A program made the translations under genes and the position numbers. Below the pieces are notes generated by a model that saw only the letters and a program-made list of their open reading frames with translations, was not told the DNA's origin and did not search any database. A stretch of 64,000 nt of DNA, taken from the NCBI GenBank assembly GCA_038182865.1, contig CP116226.1, forward strand, positions 3,472,001 through 3,536,000, given 5' to 3'. The DNA is from Microbacterium enclense (GTDB taxonomy: Bacteria > Actinomycetota > Actinomycetes > Actinomycetales > Microbacteriaceae). The stretch's first letter is position 1. The number at the start of each line of letters is the position of its first letter. This document shows positions 8,629 to 17,051 of this stretch, piece after piece.

Positions 8629-8997
8629 ATGGGGATCGTTGCCGCCTCCGTTTTGGTGCTGGTGGCCGGGCTGCTCGCGCTCTGGTGGGCTCGCGCGTCC
8701 CTGCGCGGCACGCTGCCGCGGAACTGGCTCCTCGGTTACCGGACGCCCTTGACGCTCTCCGACAAAGACGCCTGGACGACGGTCAACCGCGCTCCAGCCC
8801 CCTTTGCGTTGACGGGAGGTATCGGCGCAGGCATCGCCGCGCTCGCGGCCCTCGTGCTCGCTCTCTTCGGAGCTGGCGCCATTGCGCCGGCCTTCCTCGG
8901 GGTGGGGATGGCCTGGCTTCTGCTGTGGACGATTCTGGGGATCATCCCGGCACATCGGGCGGCACGGCGCTACCGGCTGCGACGCACGTCCGTGTGA
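8629..8997 (+). CDS. SdpI-family-like membrane protein
   Basis: 122 residues with three to four hydrophobic helices. The cytoplasmic-looking loop RNWLLGYRTPLTLSDKDAW resembles the conserved GxRTPxTLxxxxAW motif of SdpI-family proteins; Bacillus SdpI is an immunity protein and signal transducer for the SdpC toxin. Actinobacterial members are mostly uncharacterised. The ATG 8629 is preceded by AAGAG at a usable distance; longer frames upstream look non-coding. It follows the two-component system by 110 bp in the same direction. Confidence 0.7.
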   Translation: MGIVAASVLVLVAGLLALWWARASLRGTLPRNWLLGYRTPLTLSDKDAWTTVNRAPAPFALTGGIGAGIAALAALVLALFGAGAIAPAFLGVGMAWLLLWTILGIIPAHRAARRYRLRRTSV

Positions 8998-9081
8998 CGG
9001 CTCCTTCCTCCCCACAGCACTCGCCGCGGGATCCGTCCACGGTTGGCGACTGCGCGCCCACGAGGGTGTGATGTGCCTTTC

Positions 9082-9087
9082 TAGGGT
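9082..9087 (+). promoter_or_regulatory. -10-like box of comEA, leaderless type
   Basis: TAGGGT, followed by 6 nt and the GTG at 9094. Confidence 0.5.
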
Positions 9088-9093
9088 GGCCGG

Positions 9094-9714
9094 GTGACCG
9101 CCGATCCCGAACCTGCACCCGTCGCCCTCCCGGCGCGGCGGCGGCTCGGCGTCGGCGCCGTCATCGTCCTGGTTCTGGTGGCTTTCGCGGTCACCGTCGG
9201 TATCGGGATGCTGCGCGGAACGACCGGGACGCAGGTCGTGTCCGCAGGTCCGTCACAGAGCGCCACGGCGCTCGTACCCGCCGAGGCCGGCCTCTACGTG
9301 CACGTCGCAGGCGCCGTTCGTGCCGCCGGCTTGTACCGTCTCGAAGCCGGGGACCGCGTCGCGGATGCCATCGCTCTCGCCGGCGGGTTCGCGGACGATG
9401 CCGAGCGGGCCGGTGTGAACCTCGCCCGCGCGGTCGCCGACGGGGAGCAGATCGTGGTTCCGGTGATGGGGTCATCGCCCGATCCGGCGACGGGCGGAGC
9501 GACGGGAACCACCGCAGCGGGCGATCTGATCGACCTCAACACCGCGACGCGCGAGCAGCTCGACACTCTGCCGCGAGTGGGTCCGGCCATCGCCGACCGC
9601 ATCATCGCGTGGAGGAAGGAGAACGGGCGGTTCACCAGCGTGGACGACCTGGGGTCTGTCCCGGGGATCGGCGACAAGATGCTCGAGGGTCTGCGCGATC
9701 TGGTGCGGGTGTGA
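9094..9714 (+). CDS. comEA: competence protein ComEA, DNA-binding helix-hairpin-helix protein
   Basis: 206 residues. One membrane anchor (about residues 18-38), a flexible segment, an SLBB domain (YVHVAGAVRAAGLYRL, about 67-125), a Gly/Thr linker and a C-terminal double HhH domain (IDLNTATREQLDTLPRVGP ... GSVPGIGDKMLEGL, about 147-205). In Bacillus, ComEA is the membrane-bound receptor that holds double-stranded DNA at the surface and hands it to ComEC. It overlaps comEC by 4 nt (GTGA). No type IV pilus genes are in the window, so whether this strain is naturally competent cannot be judged. Confidence 0.92.
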   Translation: MTADPEPAPVALPARRRLGVGAVIVLVLVAFAVTVGIGMLRGTTGTQVVSAGPSQSATALVPAEAGLYVHVAGAVRAAGLYRLEAGDRVADAIALAGGFADDAERAGVNLARAVADGEQIVVPVMGSSPDPATGGATGTTAAGDLIDLNTATREQLDTLPRVGPAIADRIIAWRKENGRFTSVDDLGSVPGIGDKMLEGLRDLVRV

Positions 9715-12065
9715 CGACGATGCGCCGACGCGCGCTCCGTCCGGCCGCCGTCGCGCTCGTCACGTGGGCCGCAGCGGGCTTCGCCACGTCAGCTCCGGAT
9801 CTCACATGGTTCGCCGCCGTGGCGGCGGTCTGTGCGATTGCGTGCGCAGGAGTGTTCGCCCGCCTCCGGCGTCCCGCGCTCGGCATCGCCGCCGTCGCGC
9901 TCGCCTGCGCGGCGGGAGCGGCGGGAAGTGTCGCCGCCATGGCGCCGGTGCGCGCGCAGATCGAGGCTCTACAGGTCGAGGGAGGGCGCCAGCTCGAAGT
10001 CGACGTGACCGTCGTCGGGCATGTGTCCGCGACGGCGGACGGCGGTGCCTGGTTCGACGCCGTGGCCTCCCGTGTCGCCGCCGGGGCTGTGACGGTGACG
10101 GGAGGCATCCCGGCCCGCGTCGGCGTCGATGCGGACGGTCGCGCAGCGGTCGCGGCGGCGGGGCAGGGGAGCGAGGTGCACCTGAGCGCACGCGCGATCC
10201 CGGCGCGCGCAGGCGAGCGCGCCGTCCTCGTCCTGCGCGCCGAGGAGGTGATGCGTGCTCCGCCGCCCGCCGGGGTGTGGGCATGGTTCGAGGAGGTGCG
10301 CGACGGACTGGTCGCGTCGACACGCGGGCTCCCGCAGCCGGGCGCGGGACTCGTTCCCGGGCTGGCGGTCGGCGACACGTCGAGTCTGGACCCCGCGACA
10401 GACGCCGCGATGAACGCTTCCTCCCTCTCACATCTCACGGCCGTCTCCGGGGCGAACTGCGCCCTCGTCGTGGGAGCGGCCTTCGCACTGCTGGCTCTGG
10501 CGGGAGCTGCCCGGTGGGTACGCGTCGTGGGTGCCCTCGTCGTTCTCGCCGGCTTCGTGATGCTCGTCACCCCCGAACCGAGCGTGGTTCGCGCGGCGGC
10601 GATGGCCGCGATCGCGCTCCTCGCCGTGGTCCTCGGTCGCCCTGCGGCAGGGGTCGCGGTGCTTTCCGGCGCGGTGACGGTGCTGCTCGTCGCCGATCCG
10701 TGGCTCTCGACGTCTCTCGGGTTCGCGCTGTCGGCCGCGGCCACCGGCGCGCTGCTCGTGCTCGCGCGGCCCCTGGCGCGCGGTCTGGAGAGGTTGATGC
10801 CGCGGGCACTGGCACTCGCGCTCGCGGTGCCCACGGCGGCGCAGCTGGTCTGCGGCCCGCTCATCGTGCTGATCGACCCCCACGTTCCGCTCCTGGGCAT
10901 CGCGGCGAACCTGGTCTCGGATCCGGCCGCCGCACCCGCGACGATTGCGGGAGTGCTCGCGTGCATCTCAGCCTGGCCGTGGCTACGCGACGGGCTCACC
11001 GCCCTCGCGTGGATCCCGGCCGCGTGGATCGCCGCGGTCGCCCACACGACGAGCGCGATCGGGGCACAGAACCTGCCCTGGCCCGACGGGATGTTCGGTG
11101 CGACACTCCTGGCGGTGGTGAGCGCGGCGATCGTCGTCGCCGTGGTCCGCCCCGCACGCGTCCCGCGCCTGACCGCGATCGCGACAGCCCTGCTCGCCGT
11201 CGCGGTCGGACTGGTCGCGGGGCAGACGACCGTGCGGACTGTGGCCGGGCCACTCACCGTGCCGACGACGTGGGACGTCGCCATGTGCGACGTCGGTCAG
11301 GGTGATGCGACGCTGTGGCGGTCGGGGAGGGCGGTCGCTCTCGTCGACACCGGCCCCGAACCGGAGCGCCTCGCCCAGTGCCTGCAGACCCTGGGCATCG
11401 ACCGCCTCGATCTGGTCGTGCTGACCCACTTCGATCTCGACCACGTGGGCGGTTCGGAGGCGGTGCTCGAACGGGCAGCTCTTGTCATCCATGGACCGGT
11501 CGACACGGCGGAGGACCAGAGACTGCTCGACCGCTTCGCGGCCGGAGGCGCACTGCTGCAGCAAGCGACGACGGGGATGACGGGCGCGGTGGGGGAGACG
11601 CGATGGCAGGCCCTCGGCCCGACAGCGCATGAGGAACCCGGCAACGACGCCAGCGTCGCTCTCGACGTGGTCGGTCCGGATTTCCCCCGCACGGTCCTCC
11701 TCGGCGATCTCGGCGCCGACGCGCAAGCCGCGCTCATGCGCCGCATCGACGTCCCGGAGGTCGAGGTCGTGAAGGTGTCGCACCATGGCAGCGCGGATCA
11801 GGACCCCGAGCTCTACCGTCGGCTGCACCCCGCGGTGGGGTTGATCGGGGTGGGAGCCGAGAACCGCTACGGCCATCCGACGGCGACCCTGCTGTCGACG
11901 CTGTCCGCGCTGGGTGTCGCCGTCGGCCGCACCGACACGGACGGCGATCTCACCGTCAGCCTCGACGACGGCGAGTTGACCCTCTGGCGGGCTCGACCCG
12001 GGGAGTCAGCGGCCACACCGGCGGAGACCGCGATGTCGGAGCCGGTCGGTAGGCTGGACGAGTGA
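9711..12065 (+). CDS. comEC: ComEC/Rec2 family competence channel protein with metallo-beta-lactamase domain
   Basis: 784 residues from GTG 9711 (ATG 9720 is an alternative). ComEC forms the inner-membrane channel for single-stranded DNA uptake. Order of parts: N-terminal helices, an extracytoplasmic OB-like region (about 80-195), the Competence domain with about eight helices including LTAVSGANCALV, and a C-terminal metallo-beta-lactamase domain with THFDLDHVGG at 572-581 (the HxxxDH form of the metal site) and VSHHGSADQ. The full-length layout suggests an intact gene. It is coupled to comEA upstream and holA downstream by 4-nt overlaps. Confidence 0.93.
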   Translation: MTTMRRRALRPAAVALVTWAAAGFATSAPDLTWFAAVAAVCAIACAGVFARLRRPALGIAAVALACAAGAAGSVAAMAPVRAQIEALQVEGGRQLEVDVTVVGHVSATADGGAWFDAVASRVAAGAVTVTGGIPARVGVDADGRAAVAAAGQGSEVHLSARAIPARAGERAVLVLRAEEVMRAPPPAGVWAWFEEVRDGLVASTRGLPQPGAGLVPGLAVGDTSSLDPATDAAMNASSLSHLTAVSGANCALVVGAAFALLALAGAARWVRVVGALVVLAGFVMLVTPEPSVVRAAAMAAIALLAVVLGRPAAGVAVLSGAVTVLLVADPWLSTSLGFALSAAATGALLVLARPLARGLERLMPRALALALAVPTAAQLVCGPLIVLIDPHVPLLGIAANLVSDPAAAPATIAGVLACISAWPWLRDGLTALAWIPAAWIAAVAHTTSAIGAQNLPWPDGMFGATLLAVVSAAIVVAVVRPARVPRLTAIATALLAVAVGLVAGQTTVRTVAGPLTVPTTWDVAMCDVGQGDATLWRSGRAVALVDTGPEPERLAQCLQTLGIDRLDLVVLTHFDLDHVGGSEAVLERAALVIHGPVDTAEDQRLLDRFAAGGALLQQATTGMTGAVGETRWQALGPTAHEEPGNDASVALDVVGPDFPRTVLLGDLGADAQAALMRRIDVPEVEVVKVSHHGSADQDPELYRRLHPAVGLIGVGAENRYGHPTATLLSTLSALGVAVGRTDTDGDLTVSLDDGELTLWRARPGESAATPAETAMSEPVGRLDE
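12050..12055 (+). promoter_or_regulatory. -10-like box of holA inside the comEC 3' end
   Basis: TAGGCT, followed by 6 nt and the GTG at 12062. It would let holA be made independently of the competence genes. Confidence 0.45.
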
Positions 12066-13099
12066 CCCCGGCTCCTCGACGCTCCGCCCCGGCGAAGGCC
12101 AAGACAGCCATCCCGCAGGTGTCGTGGCGTACGCCGCAGCCCGCGCCGGTCGTTCTCGTCTCGGGCCCAGAAGAGGTGTGCGCGGAGCGCGCGACCGCGG
12201 GAATCCGGGAGTTCCTCAAGAGCGAAGATCCGAGCCTCGAGGTCACCGACGTCCGCGCCGACGACTACGCTGCCGGCACGCTTCTGTCGGTCACATCCCC
12301 GTCCCTCTTCGGCGAGCCCCGCCTCGTCCGCATCGGCGGGGTCGAGAAGTGCAGCGACGTCTTCCTGAGTGAGGCGTTGTCGTACCTCTCACAACCGCAG
12401 GACGGCGCGACGGTCGTGCTCCGGCACACCGGCGCGAGTGTTCGCGGGAAGAAGCTGCTCGACGCGATCCGCGCGGGCCAGGGGAGCGGCATCGAGATCG
12501 CGTGCCCCGCGATCAAGCGCGACTCCGACCGCTTCGACTTCGCGGTGGGGGAGTTCAAGGCCGCGGGCAAGCGCATCGCTCCCATCGCGCTGCGTTCCCT
12601 GGTGTCCGCTTTCGCGGACGATGTCACCGAGCTCGCAGCCGCGTGCCAGCAGCTCATCGCCGACGTGCCCGGCGACATCGACGAGCGCACGGTCGAGCGG
12701 TACTACGGCGGTCGCGTCGAGACCTCCGCGTTCACCGTGGCCGACACGGCGATCGCCGGACAGTACGGCCCGGCACTGCTCGCGCTGCGCCACGCCCTGG
12801 CATCCGGAGCCGACCCTGTTCCGCTGGTCGCCGCCGTCGCGATGAAGCTGCGCACCATGGCGCGGGTCGCGGGAACCCGCGAATCGTCGTCGCAGGTTGC
12901 GCAGCGTCTCGGAATGAAGGACTGGCAGGTCGACCGCGCCCGCCGCGACCTCGTCGGATGGAACGCCACGAGCCTCGGAAGGGCGATCCACGCGACGGCC
13001 CGCGCCGACGCCGAGGTGAAGGGAGCGTCTCGCGACGCCGTCTTCGCTCTCGAGCGGATGATCACCGTCATCGCGACCCGCACCCCGTACGGGCGCTGA
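12062..13099 (+). CDS. holA: DNA polymerase III subunit delta
   Basis: 345 residues. The delta subunit opens the sliding clamp within the clamp loader. The AAA+-like N-terminal region contains LVSGPEEVCAERA (degenerate P-loop, as usual for delta), a central SLFGEPRLVRIGG segment, and the C-terminal collar helices (ALLALRHALASG ... VAAVAMKLRTMARV ... GMKDWQVDRARR). It follows comEC with a GTGA overlap; comEC-holA-rpsT is a common actinobacterial arrangement, with rpsT here on the opposite strand. Confidence 0.9.
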   Translation: MTPAPRRSAPAKAKTAIPQVSWRTPQPAPVVLVSGPEEVCAERATAGIREFLKSEDPSLEVTDVRADDYAAGTLLSVTSPSLFGEPRLVRIGGVEKCSDVFLSEALSYLSQPQDGATVVLRHTGASVRGKKLLDAIRAGQGSGIEIACPAIKRDSDRFDFAVGEFKAAGKRIAPIALRSLVSAFADDVTELAAACQQLIADVPGDIDERTVERYYGGRVETSAFTVADTAIAGQYGPALLALRHALASGADPVPLVAAVAMKLRTMARVAGTRESSSQVAQRLGMKDWQVDRARRDLVGWNATSLGRAIHATARADAEVKGASRDAVFALERMITVIATRTPYGR

Positions 13100-13359
13100 C
13101 GCCGTCCACCCTTCCCGCGGCGGTCCGACCTCGCCCCCGGGGATGGCAGGAGATACGGCTACGGGAGAATCGAGACGCGACCCTGCCGTCCTCCGCTCCC
13201 GGGATTTCCTCCCCTCGCCGCGGAGGAAGGCTTACACCCCGCGCCGGAGCCCAGATCGTCGGACGCACCACTCCCGTCCCTCCGCCGACCACCCGGCCCC
13301 GAGAACGACGAAGCCCGCCCCGCACAGTGCGGGACGGGCTGTCGAAGAAGTGCTGCGGC
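13100..13359. other. intergenic region between convergent holA and rpsT
   Basis: 260 bp with the rpsT terminator at its right end (13312-13340). I see no open frame with coding character and no RNA gene here. Confidence 0.6.
13312..13340 (-). terminator. terminator of rpsT
   Basis: AGCCCGCCCCGC and GCGGGACGGGCT form a 12-bp stem with one mismatch around a 5-nt loop, 20 bp past the rpsT stop. A short T-containing stretch (TTCGTCGTT on the minus strand) follows. Confidence 0.7.
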
Positions 13360-13620
13360 TCAGAGAGCGGCGACCGACTTCGCGATGGCCGACTTGCGGT
13401 TCGCGGCCTGGTTCTGGTGGATGACACCCTTGCTCACGGCCTTGTCGAGCTTCTTGGTGGCGAGGACGAGCGCCTTCTCGGCGGCCTCCTTGTCACCGGC
13501 CAGGACGGCCTCGCGCGTGCGACGCACGTGCGTCTTCAGCTCGCTCTTGACGGCCTTGTTGCGCTCGTGCGCCTTCTCGTTGGTCTTGTTGCGCTTGATC
13601 TGCGACTTGATGTTCGCCAC
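13360..13620 (-). CDS. rpsT: 30S ribosomal protein S20
   Basis: 86 residues, very basic and alpha-helical, opening MANIKSQIKRNKTNEKAHERN as in bacterial S20, which binds 16S rRNA early in small-subunit assembly. Starts with GTG at 13620. Length and sequence are typical. A leader of about 105 nt separates it from the TAGAAT box at 13733-13738; within that leader GGG-AAAAA-CCC could fold, but I cannot tie it to S20 autoregulation. Downstream is a strong hairpin. Confidence 0.97.
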   Translation of the reverse strand: MANIKSQIKRNKTNEKAHERNKAVKSELKTHVRRTREAVLAGDKEAAEKALVLATKKLDKAVSKGVIHQNQAANRKSAIAKSVAAL

Positions 13621-13732
13621 GTCATCGGTCTTTCGTTTGAGTGAGTGTTGGAAGTGCCGGGCGAGCGGTAGAGGGACGCTGCACCGGCGGTCGTGGAGGT
13701 CGGGAAAAACCCCACACGCAAGCCAAGGACTG

Positions 13733-13738
13733 ATTCTA
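13733..13738 (-). promoter_or_regulatory. -10-like box of rpsT
   Basis: TAGAAT on the minus strand directly after the hydrolase stop codon. It gives a leader of about 105 nt before rpsT. Confidence 0.45.
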
Positions 13739-14461
13739 TCAGGTCGACGCCTCGATCGTGGTGAGCGCCACCTCCAGCAGCGCGTTGAACACCCTGGGCC
13801 GCATCGCGGTGACGAGGTGGGTGGTGCGCGGTACGACGATCACCTCCGCGTGCGGGGCGAGCGAGGCGAACAGCTTCTCGTTCACGCGCAGCTGATCCCA
13901 CTGCCCGTTGATGAACCACAGCGGAACGCGGATACGACGAACGGATGCCAGCAGATCGAGCACCGACAGCGACGCCAGCGCCGTGTCCTGTGCGTCGAAG
14001 GCGTACCCGCCCGCGCCGAAGTCCGGCCGAGTCTCGGGCGGAAGCGTCCGATCGAGCACGCGGTTGGTGAGCGCCAACCCCCGGTCGGGAAGGCTGTCGA
14101 ACCGTCGCGCGAGGAAGCGGTAGGCCGCGAGGCCCACCCCGCGGGGGAGAGACGTGCAGGAGGCCGCGATGAACGCGGCGACGGGCGGCGGATCCTCTCG
14201 CCCGACGTACTCGATCGAGAGGAGACCGCCCATCGAATGCCCGACGAGGAGCACGGGCCCGCGGGTCGCGGCATCCTGAACCGCCCGGTCGATGGTCGCG
14301 AACGCCTCGTCGAGGGTGAACTCCTCGCCGCGGCGCGTGCCGTGTCCGGGCAGATCCACGGCGGTGACGGGGGTGCCGCGTTCCTGCAGATAGGCCACCT
14401 GCGCGCGCCACATCGTCGCCGACGTGCGGATGCCGTGCACGAGCACGACCTGGACCGTCAT
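13739..14461 (-). CDS. alpha/beta hydrolase
   Basis: 240 residues. It shows the fold's landmarks: an N-terminal VVLVHGIRTSATMW (oxyanion region), a VDLPGHGTRRGEEF strand-turn, the nucleophile elbow GHSMGG, a late WFINGQWDQLRV segment carrying the acid, and VVPRTTHLVTAMRP with the catalytic His. The substrate is unknown. I start at ATG 14461 because TACAGT ends 7 nt upstream; longer frames reach 14488 or 14554 and run into the lepA promoter. It is divergent from lepA and upstream of rpsT. Confidence 0.85.
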   Translation of the reverse strand: MTVQVVLVHGIRTSATMWRAQVAYLQERGTPVTAVDLPGHGTRRGEEFTLDEAFATIDRAVQDAATRGPVLLVGHSMGGLLSIEYVGREDPPPVAAFIAASCTSLPRGVGLAAYRFLARRFDSLPDRGLALTNRVLDRTLPPETRPDFGAGGYAFDAQDTALASLSVLDLLASVRRIRVPLWFINGQWDQLRVNEKLFASLAPHAEVIVVPRTTHLVTAMRPRVFNALLEVALTTIEAST

Positions 14462-14468
14462 GACATCC

Positions 14469-14474
14469 ACTGTA
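14469..14474 (-). promoter_or_regulatory. -10-like box of the hydrolase gene
   Basis: TACAGT on the minus strand, 7 nt before ATG 14461. It was used to choose that start. Confidence 0.4.
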
Positions 14475-14532
14475 GGAGCGGTGGACATCTGCTGCCTGGG
14501 CATCCGCGGACGGTGATGTCGGCCCGCCCCCG

Positions 14533-14538
14533 TAGAAT
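14533..14538 (+). promoter_or_regulatory. -10-like box of lepA
   Basis: TAGAAT, 9 nt before the ATG at 14548. Confidence 0.5.
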
Positions 14539-14547
14539 CGACGGAAC

Positions 14548-16392
14548 ATGTCACCGCGCGCCCTGAAGCCCCTCGAGCCGTCTGCCACCCCGCCGGAGCA
14601 GATCCGCAACTTCTGCATCATCGCTCACATCGACCACGGCAAGTCGACGTTGGCCGACCGCATGCTGCAGATCACCGGCGTGGTCAGCGACCGCGACATG
14701 CGGGCGCAGTACCTCGACCGCATGGACATCGAGCGCGAGCGCGGCATTACGATCAAGTCGCAGGCGGTGCGGATGCCGTGGGCCACCGCCGACGGCACCT
14801 TCGCCCTCAACATGATCGATACGCCCGGCCACGTCGACTTCACGTACGAGGTCAGCCGCTCGCTCGCCGCGTGCGAGGGCGCGATTCTGCTGGTCGACGC
14901 CGCCCAGGGTATCGAGGCCCAGACGCTGGCCAACCTCTACCTCGCGCTCGAGAACGATCTGACGATCATCCCGGTGCTGAACAAGATCGATCTGCCCGCC
15001 GCCGATCCCGACAAGTACGCGGCCGAGCTCGCCGGCCTCATCGGCGGCGATCCCGCCGACGTGCTGCGCGTCAGCGGCAAGACCGGCATGGGCGTCGAAG
15101 AGCTGCTCGACCTGATCGTGGAGAAGATCCCCGCGCCTGTCGGAAAGGCCGACGCCCCGGCGCGCGCCATGATCTTCGACTCGGTCTACGACGCGTACCG
15201 CGGTGTCGTCACGTACGTCCGCATGATCGACGGTTCCCTGCAACCGCGCGAGCGCCTGCAGATGATGTCGACCGGCGCGACGCACGAGGCTCTCGAGATC
15301 GGTGTGTCCAGCCCCGAGCCTGTTCCCACCAAGGGTCTCGGCGTCGGCGAGGTCGGCTACCTCATCACCGGCGTGAAAGACGTGCGGCAGTCGAAGGTCG
15401 GCGACACGATCACGACCCACCGCAAGCCCGCCACCGACGCGCTGCCCGGCTACACCGACCCCAAGCCCATGGTCTTCTCGGGCATCTACCCGATCGACGG
15501 CAGCGACTACGCCGAGCTGCGCGAAGCGCTCGACAAGCTCAAGCTCTCCGACGCCTCGCTGCAGTACGAGCCCGAGACCTCGGTCGCGCTGGGCTTCGGC
15601 TTCCGCGCCGGGTTCCTCGGTCTGCTGCACCTCGAGATCATCACCGAGCGCCTTTCGCGCGAGTTCGGTCTCGACCTCATCACCACCGCTCCATCCGTGA
15701 CCTACGAGGTCACCACCGACACCGGTGAGACCGTCTCGGTCACGAACCCCAGTGAGTACCCCGACGGCCGCGTCGCCTCGGTCTCGGAGCCGATCGTCAA
15801 GGTCGGCATCCTGCTCCCGAAGGACTACGTCGGAACCGTCATGGAGCTGTGTCAGTCGCGCCGCGGCACCCTGCTCGGCATGGAGTACCTCAGCGAAGAC
15901 CGCGTCGAGCTGCGGTACCACATGCCCCTCGGCGAGATCGTGTTCGATTTCTTCGACCACTTGAAGTCACGCACCCAGGGCTACGCAAGCCTCGACTACG
16001 AACCGGCCGGCCAGCAGACCGCCGATCTCGTCAAGGTCGACATCCTGCTCCAGGGTGAGAAGGTCGACGCGTTCAGCTCGATCGTGCACCGCGAGAAGGC
16101 GTACGCCTACGGCACGCTCATGGCCGAGCGGCTGCGCAAGCTCATCCCGCGCCAGCAGTTCGAGGTCCCCATCCAGGCGGCGATCGGCGCGCGCATCATC
16201 GCGCGCGAGACCATCCGCGCCATCCGCAAAGACGTGCTCGCCAAGTGCTACGGCGGTGACATCACCCGTAAGCGCAAGCTCCTCGAGAAGCAGAAAGAGG
16301 GCAAGAAGCGCATGAAGATGGTGGGCCGCGTCGAGGTTCCCCAGGAGGCGTTCATCGCCGCCCTGTCGGGAGACGTCGAGGCGAAGAAGTAG
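14548..16392 (+). CDS. lepA: elongation factor 4 (LepA), ribosome back-translocase-type GTPase
   Basis: 614 residues. GTP-binding elements are AHIDHGKST at 26-34 (G1), RGITIK (switch I), DTPGH (G3) and NKIDLPAADP (G4). The EF-G-like domains II, III and V follow, and then the LepA-specific C-terminal domain with EKQKEGKKRMKMVGRVEVPQ and a terminal FIAAL. It acts on the ribosome and membrane-associated pools in translation and initiation quality. Length is typical. DUF1990 and hemW follow closely in the same direction. Confidence 0.97.
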   Translation: MSPRALKPLEPSATPPEQIRNFCIIAHIDHGKSTLADRMLQITGVVSDRDMRAQYLDRMDIERERGITIKSQAVRMPWATADGTFALNMIDTPGHVDFTYEVSRSLAACEGAILLVDAAQGIEAQTLANLYLALENDLTIIPVLNKIDLPAADPDKYAAELAGLIGGDPADVLRVSGKTGMGVEELLDLIVEKIPAPVGKADAPARAMIFDSVYDAYRGVVTYVRMIDGSLQPRERLQMMSTGATHEALEIGVSSPEPVPTKGLGVGEVGYLITGVKDVRQSKVGDTITTHRKPATDALPGYTDPKPMVFSGIYPIDGSDYAELREALDKLKLSDASLQYEPETSVALGFGFRAGFLGLLHLEIITERLSREFGLDLITTAPSVTYEVTTDTGETVSVTNPSEYPDGRVASVSEPIVKVGILLPKDYVGTVMELCQSRRGTLLGMEYLSEDRVELRYHMPLGEIVFDFFDHLKSRTQGYASLDYEPAGQQTADLVKVDILLQGEKVDAFSSIVHREKAYAYGTLMAERLRKLIPRQQFEVPIQAAIGARIIARETIRAIRKDVLAKCYGGDITRKRKLLEKQKEGKKRMKMVGRVEVPQEAFIAALSGDVEAKK

Positions 16393-16406
16393 AGCGGGGA
16401 GGCAGC

Positions 16407-17051
16407 ATGCGCCGGCAGAACTTCACGGACGACACGGTCGACTACGCCGCGGTCGGCGCCACTCAGGCGCACGACCTCATGCAGTACCCGCCCGAGCATT
16501 CGGTACCCGCCGAAGACGCCTGGCGCATCGGCAGCGGCGAGGAGCGGTTCACCGCGGCAAGCGAACTGCTGCTCTCATGGGCTCCGCTGCGCTCGGGCGA
16601 TCTCCACATCACCGACGTGCGCCCCGCATCAGGAGGGGGATACTCCGGCGTCGGCTTCGATGCCGAGGGCGCTCCCGTGGCCCCCAGCAGCCTCGCGCCC
16701 GAGCAGCGTTTCGCCGCCGACGGCACCCCGTACGTCAGCCCGGGAACCGGAGTGCGCCTGCACGGCAAGGTCGACGGCCACCGCGCCGACGCGGAGCTGC
16801 GCGTCATCTCGGTCTTCGAGGAGCCCCGACGCGTGGGCTTCATCCTCGGCACCGTCGGGCACTCGATCGTGAGCGGCGAGGAGCTGTTCGTGATCGAGTG
16901 GCGCGACAACGACGAGGTGTGGTTCGTCGTGCGCGCTTTCGACCGTCCGACCGTGCCGTCGTACCGGGTGTTCACGAGCCGCCTGCGTCGCCGCCGTCGC
17001 GCACTCTTCACGCAGTACCTGCGCGCGATCTCGCCGCTGTACACGTCCTGA
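16407..17051 (+). CDS. DUF1990 family protein
   Basis: 214 residues. Members of DUF1990 are common in actinobacteria and plants; no biochemical function is established to my knowledge. Visible here are YAAVGAT near the N-terminus, a central GxGxD-like stretch, and a C-terminal half with RVISVFEEPRRVGFILGTVGHSIVSGEE and FVIEWRDNDEVWFVVRAFDRP, which are typical for the family. GGGGAGG lies 7 nt before the ATG. The stop codon overlaps the hemW start by 1 nt, so the two are coupled, and it sits between lepA and hemW as in related genomes. Confidence 0.85.
   Translation: MRRQNFTDDTVDYAAVGATQAHDLMQYPPEHSVPAEDAWRIGSGEERFTAASELLLSWAPLRSGDLHITDVRPASGGGYSGVGFDAEGAPVAPSSLAPEQRFAADGTPYVSPGTGVRLHGKVDGHRADAELRVISVFEEPRRVGFILGTVGHSIVSGEELFVIEWRDNDEVWFVVRAFDRPTVPSYRVFTSRLRRRRRALFTQYLRAISPLYTS

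Noticed and set aside
9711..12065. ComEC metal site disrupted (HFDLDH in place of HxHxDH)
   Set aside because: The SH/TH-x-DxDH-x-GG form is normal for ComEC C-terminal domains, so this is not a defect.
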